Source of the DNA: Cudoniella acicularis
Taxonomy: Eukaryota > Ascomycota > Leotiomycetes > Helotiales > Helotiaceae
Assembly: GCA_013054445.1 (NCBI GenBank)
Contig: JAAMPI010000569.1
Location: 1 to 31,927, forward strand
Length of the DNA stretch: 31,927 bases
Reading direction: 5' to 3'
The notes under the pieces were generated by a model. It saw nothing but the letters and a program-made list of their open reading frames with translations, was not told where the DNA came from and ran no database searches. Of this stretch, positions 30,986-31,927 are shown one piece after another; position 1 is the stretch's first letter, and each line of letters begins with the position of its first letter. Both the position numbers and the translations under genes were made by a program.

Positions 30986-31927
30986 ATGGACAGAGCCAGT
31001 CAGGTACTTGCGCAAGGCGTGCCGCGTGGCGTGCCTAAATCATACCGTGCTCTTACAGATCATGGCCACGTCCCTCATTCTGCACTCTATCATCGTGCTC
31101 GCGGACGACCCTCGATAGAAGACAAGGCCTAAGGCCAGCAGTACCTCAAACCGTACGAAGAAGAGGTTATTATTAAGTATCTACTTTAAATGTCCGACCT
31201 TGGATATCCGATACGAATAAAGTTTATCCCTTCACTAGCCTATAGTGTCACCCGCCATCGACCTACTACCGAAAGGCCTCTCAAGGCTCCTGGTCGGAAC
31301 TAGGCAAAGGCTCTAGAAAAACGCTATCTAATACTACTTATACGGAGAGTCAAGGCGTTAGACTAGGACCGTCACGAAAAAAAACATTTATAGGAAGATT
31401 ATATACTAGTTTAAGGTGATAAAAGAAGTGTTATAAGATCGGGTACCCTCCCGGAAAATATATATAATATAGACGAGACTAGCGTGATACTGTCTATACT
31501 AGGCTCTGTCAAAGTCCTGATAAGTAAGCATAACAGACGTGATTATAGAGGTGCGCGAGTCAAGCGTATAACCGTGACTACGATCGAATATATTAGTAGC
31601 GATAGTAGGTATTTAAACCCGATAATAATCTAGCCGGCGAGCACCTATCGAAGTAACTAGACTACGTTTCCTACCCCTAGATAGTAGTATACGTGCTCCG
31701 ACTCTAGTTATACCGACTCTATAATCAGCTTCGAGTAGCTTAAGCGTATATTTGATCCCGAAACTAAAGAACGAGCTAATAAGAGACGACGTGTCTTGAT
31801 CTATGATAGCTTTATAACGCACGAGACCCTCGAGATCCTAGAGTTCTGTTTCGAGAACAATATTCTCCTATATCGTCTCCTTTCTTATACCTTCTATAAG
31901 CTCTAGCCTTATAATATAGTAGCGTTT
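30986..31927 (+). mobile_element. Fot1/pogo-type transposon, RIP-mutated, cut by window end
   Basis: From ATG at 30986 one frame runs through the window end with many stops. It begins MDRASQVLAQGVPRGVPKSY and continues with KA-stop-GQQYLKPYEEEVI and LGYPIRIKFIPSLAYSVTRH, the helix-turn-helix region of Fot1-like elements. It then has NIYNIDETSVILSILGS (family IYNMDETGVMLS; first Asp), RDYRGARVKRITVTTIEYI, KERANKRRRVLIYDSFITH (second Asp, family LICDGFGTH), and ETLEILEFCFENNILLYRL. The third catalytic position reads stop-PYNI where the family has QPCDV. Stops fall where Trp or Gln is expected (family WPATTHRSNWTTF; here stop-PASTYRSN-stop-TTF). The first 145 bases are almost unmutated; later sequence is TA-rich. 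Dead copy; the right end lies beyond the window. Confidence 0.88.

Noticed and set aside
1..31927. Search for CRISPR arrays, bacterial operons or prophage structure
   Set aside because: The window is clearly eukaryotic, with spliced genes throughout; no regularly spaced repeats other than those listed.

Overview
This window is fungal nuclear DNA, almost certainly from a filamentous ascomycete (Pezizomycotina) and probably a leotiomycete. The evidence is short introns of about 45-75 nt with GTRNGT donors and CTAAC-like branch sites, a three-domain ergothioneine synthase, kinetochore and AP-3 genes of ascomycete type, a HET-domain gene, and transposons whose stop codons lie where TGG, CAG or CAA once stood. 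That C-to-T / G-to-A pattern is what repeat-induced point mutation (RIP) leaves. The class-level placement is an impression from protein similarity, not a test.

Layout. 1-9.75 kb is accessory and decayed: a broken HET-domain gene (minus strand), a possible solo LTR, an unrecognised broken ORF, about 3.9 kb with no gene, a 5'-truncated catalase-peroxidase fragment, and a complete but dead Tc1/mariner element with matching terminal repeats and TA target duplications. 10.4-24.2 kb is the conserved core: an unrecognised 440-aa nuclear-looking protein (minus), egtA in 13 exons (minus), a 2.3-kb divergent intergenic region, NUF2 (plus), a conserved unknown 271-aa protein convergent to NUF2, and the AP-3 beta adaptin gene (plus), which shares a 335-bp divergent promoter with that unknown gene.

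24.2-31.9 kb is accessory again. The stop codon of the AP-3 gene lies inside the first unit of a 306-bp tandem repeat in another frame. The repeat decays into an unrecognised ORF with its own smaller repeats. Then come a small coiled-coil ORF with a locally duplicated start region, a Cys/Trp-rich ORF, a 606-aa unknown ORF, and a heavily mutated Fot1/pogo-type transposase running off the end.

Working relations. The core genes serve unrelated jobs (antioxidant thiol synthesis, kinetochore-microtubule attachment, vesicle transport to the vacuole) and form no pathway cluster. Eukaryotic gene models are given with exons listed in the evidence text; the start and end fields give the full span from start to stop codon. 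Intron boundaries were placed by eye from splice signals, reading phase and family conservation.
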